DNA of 15,999 nt from contig NZ_KI272845.1 in the NCBI RefSeq assembly GCF_000469505.1, forward strand, positions 1-15,999, given 5' to 3'. The DNA is from Leptotrichia sp. oral taxon 215 str. W9775 (GTDB lineage Bacteria > Fusobacteriota > Fusobacteriia > Fusobacteriales > Leptotrichiaceae). The translations under genes and the position numbers were made by a program. Under the pieces are notes generated by a model. It was not told the DNA's origin, made no database searches, and saw only the letters and a list, made by a program, of their open reading frames with translations. Positions 14,813 to 15,999 of this stretch are shown piece by piece. The number at the start of each line of letters is the position of its first letter. Within the stretch, counting starts at the first letter, position 1.

Positions 14813-14846
14813 TTGAGTTTTTATAATAATTCAATTTATATTATAC

Positions 14847-14875
14847 AAAAAAGACTGAAACTAGTCCAGTCTTTT
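14847..14875 (-). terminator. Intrinsic terminator upstream of proS
   Basis: A 9-bp perfect stem AAAAGACTG/CAGTCTTTT (14849-14857 and 14867-14875) with a 9-nt loop. On the minus strand it ends in six T residues, closing the transcript of the secreted-protein gene 77 bp upstream; on the plus strand it is followed by TTTT, so it can work both ways. Confidence 0.85.
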
Positions 14876-14952
14876 AAAATATTTATTTGAAAATTTATAA
14901 TTCAACTCTCACTTTCAATTTCTAATTTAAAATTTTTCTGTATTAACTTTTT

Positions 14953-15693
14953 CTATTTTTTATTATTTTCAAGTAAATTATACAATTTTATTAAATCCTC
15001 GTTCAAAGAATAGTAATAAGTATCTAGAAACCAATCTTCAAAATATACTTCTTTAGAAAAATTTAAATATTTATGAAAATCTGAATAAATCCTAAAATTA
15101 GAATTGAAATTAATTATAGTTTTATATTCTTCTTTCTTAGAATAAATGTATTCTGCTACTTTTTCTATTTTTTTTAATTTATCTTGAAAATCATCTATTT
15201 TTTCCATCTTTTTTTTCATTTTTTCATATTCATGCAAATCTAAATAATAATTAAAATCTTTTGATAAATATATTATTACTTCTGAATCAATTATCTTATC
15301 AAAAAATGTTGTTTCAGGAAGATAAGTATTTCTAAATGGAATAACTGATATACCCTTTGATAAATACATTTTTTTATCTAATTGTTTTACTAAATTTTTA
15401 ATTTCATCACTATAATTTTTTAATTCATCTTCTTTTATAGTAAATTCTTTTATTTTATCTTTATCTATCAAAAGGGAGCAATTTGAAACCAAAAAATTTG
15501 ATAAATTATATTTTTTAAGACATAAAGATAATTTTTGTTTCGTTTTTAATATTTTTATTTTTTCATCTTTCTCTATTTCCATACTTAACCAATTTTTATC
15601 ATCTCTTACATTATTATTTATTCTAGTTATTTCTTCACAATTTACACTGATACCAATCAGAAAAAAAATAATTATTTTTTTTAAATAGTTCAT
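14953..15693 (-). CDS. Secreted protein of unknown function
   Basis: A 246-residue protein I do not recognise. It begins with a signal peptide: MNYLKKIIIFFLIGISVNC, a basic start and a hydrophobic core at about 7-16. The Cys at 19 follows SVN, which is a poor lipobox, so export by signal peptidase I or as an atypical lipoprotein are both possible. The mature part is charged and rich in Lys, Glu, Asn and Tyr, with a probable coiled coil at about 150-190 (EYEKMKKKMEKIDDFQDKLK). Base composition is more AT-rich than its neighbours. The ATG at 15693 has GAGGTG eight nt upstream. It lies 27 bp after the end of an FHA-type exoprotein and before a strong terminator, which invites an accessory or immunity role, but nothing in the sequence shows this. 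Confidence 0.7.
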   Translation of the reverse strand: MNYLKKIIIFFLIGISVNCEEITRINNNVRDDKNWLSMEIEKDEKIKILKTKQKLSLCLKKYNLSNFLVSNCSLLIDKDKIKEFTIKEDELKNYSDEIKNLVKQLDKKMYLSKGISVIPFRNTYLPETTFFDKIIDSEVIIYLSKDFNYYLDLHEYEKMKKKMEKIDDFQDKLKKIEKVAEYIYSKKEEYKTIINFNSNFRIYSDFHKYLNFSKEVYFEDWFLDTYYYSLNEDLIKLYNLLENNKK

Positions 15694-15720
15694 TAGTATA
15701 CACCTCTTTTTAAATTTTCT

Positions 15721-15999
15721 TTACCATGATTTATCATAATTTTGGATATCTTTTCCAGCATAACTGTCAATCTTAAATGTAGAATTTCCTTCCTTACCAA
15801 TTACAGCTCCAGTATTTTCAACTGTTTTAACATGAAGATTGCTTCCTTCTCCAACAACAAATGTACTTTGATTGTCTACAAATGCTCTGTTCCCATTTGT
15901 TCTGCTCGCATTTATGGTTACTGAACTTGGAACTCCGTTTGCACTTATTCCAAGATTCACTCCTTTACTGCTTCCAGTAGTTGTGCTTGTGTTCTGTCT
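15721..15999 (-). CDS. Filamentous haemagglutinin/CdiA-type exoprotein, C-terminal fragment (5' end outside window)
   Basis: The last 92 codons of a gene entering from beyond position 15999; the frame is open to the window edge, and the GTG at 15960 is internal, not a start. The residues GVPSSVTINASRTNGNRAFV, FVVGEGSNLHVKTVENTGAV and GNSTFKIDSYAGKDIQNYDK match the haemagglutinin-repeat region of large two-partner-secretion exoproteins found in many copies in Fusobacteriota. These proteins are exported by a TpsB/CdiB barrel and form beta-helical fibres; the region is rich in Gly, Asn, Ser and Thr. In relatives I recall the protein continuing well past NYDK, whereas here it stops two residues later (SW), so this may be a truncated or orphan copy. 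The gene is followed after 27 bp by the secreted protein. Confidence 0.75.
   Translation of the reverse strand, partial: RQNTSTTTGSSKGVNLGISANGVPSSVTINASRTNGNRAFVDNQSTFVVGEGSNLHVKTVENTGAVIGKEGNSTFKIDSYAGKDIQNYDKSW

Noticed and set aside
14734..14850. T-box riboswitch before proS
   Set aside because: The leader is short and has no T-box core or antiterminator; the terminator hairpin present belongs to the upstream gene.
15721..15960. Stand-alone 79-residue protein starting at GTG 15960
   Set aside because: The frame is open upstream to the window edge and the residues continue the haemagglutinin-type sequence, so it is a partial gene.

Overview
The window reads as chromosomal DNA of a low-GC (about 30 %), Gram-negative anaerobe, most likely a Leptotrichia-like member of the Fusobacteriota. 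The basis is strong AT bias, standard code with TAA, TAG and TGA all used as stops, a family 9 (heptosyltransferase-type) glycosyltransferase, and a filamentous-haemagglutinin/CdiA-type exoprotein fragment of the style common in fusobacteria. The species call is inference. All genes but one (5-formyl-THF cyclo-ligase) lie on the minus strand, so transcription mostly runs from high to low coordinates.

Layout from the left. (1) 69-3911: a probable operon of a membrane-anchored Sel1/TPR protein, a GT9 glycosyltransferase and the tRNA-modification enzyme TsaD, preceded by a promoter with a MerR-operator look. (2) 4201-4488: a small ABM-type monooxygenase with its own promoter and dyad. (3) 4573-4905: a three-tRNA operon (Leu-UAA, initiator Met, elongator Met) behind a perfect consensus promoter. 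(4) 4946-7439: a compact three-gene operon of a TPR protein, a DUF4037 nucleotidyltransferase-fold protein and a DUF4125 protein, function unknown. (5) 7444-9354: a cobalamin-independent methionine synthase-like gene interrupted by one in-frame TGA, and just upstream a DsrE-domain protein of the YedF selenium-metabolism type. (6) 9798-10428: the folate gene on the plus strand. (7) 10435-14733: proS, a DUF6348-like gene, a HAD phosphatase and an exported LD-carboxypeptidase, tightly packed. (8) 14849-15999: the end of an FHA-type exoprotein, a secreted protein of unknown function, and a terminator.

The most striking observation is in block 5. The methionine synthase-like protein reads in one frame for 397 codons with a single TGA at codon 223. 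All four zinc ligands lie beyond the TGA, so termination there would leave a dead enzyme. As I remember the family, that position is usually Cys. A short hairpin with a GG-containing loop lies 22 nt after the TGA, as bacterial SECIS elements do, and the adjacent gene belongs to a family tied to selenium metabolism. Together these make an undescribed selenoprotein form of core-MetE a serious hypothesis; a recent nonsense mutation is the main alternative.

The second uncharacterised system is the DUF4037/TPR/DUF4125 operon: a complete nucleotidyltransferase signature, translational coupling, a dedicated promoter, and no known substrate.
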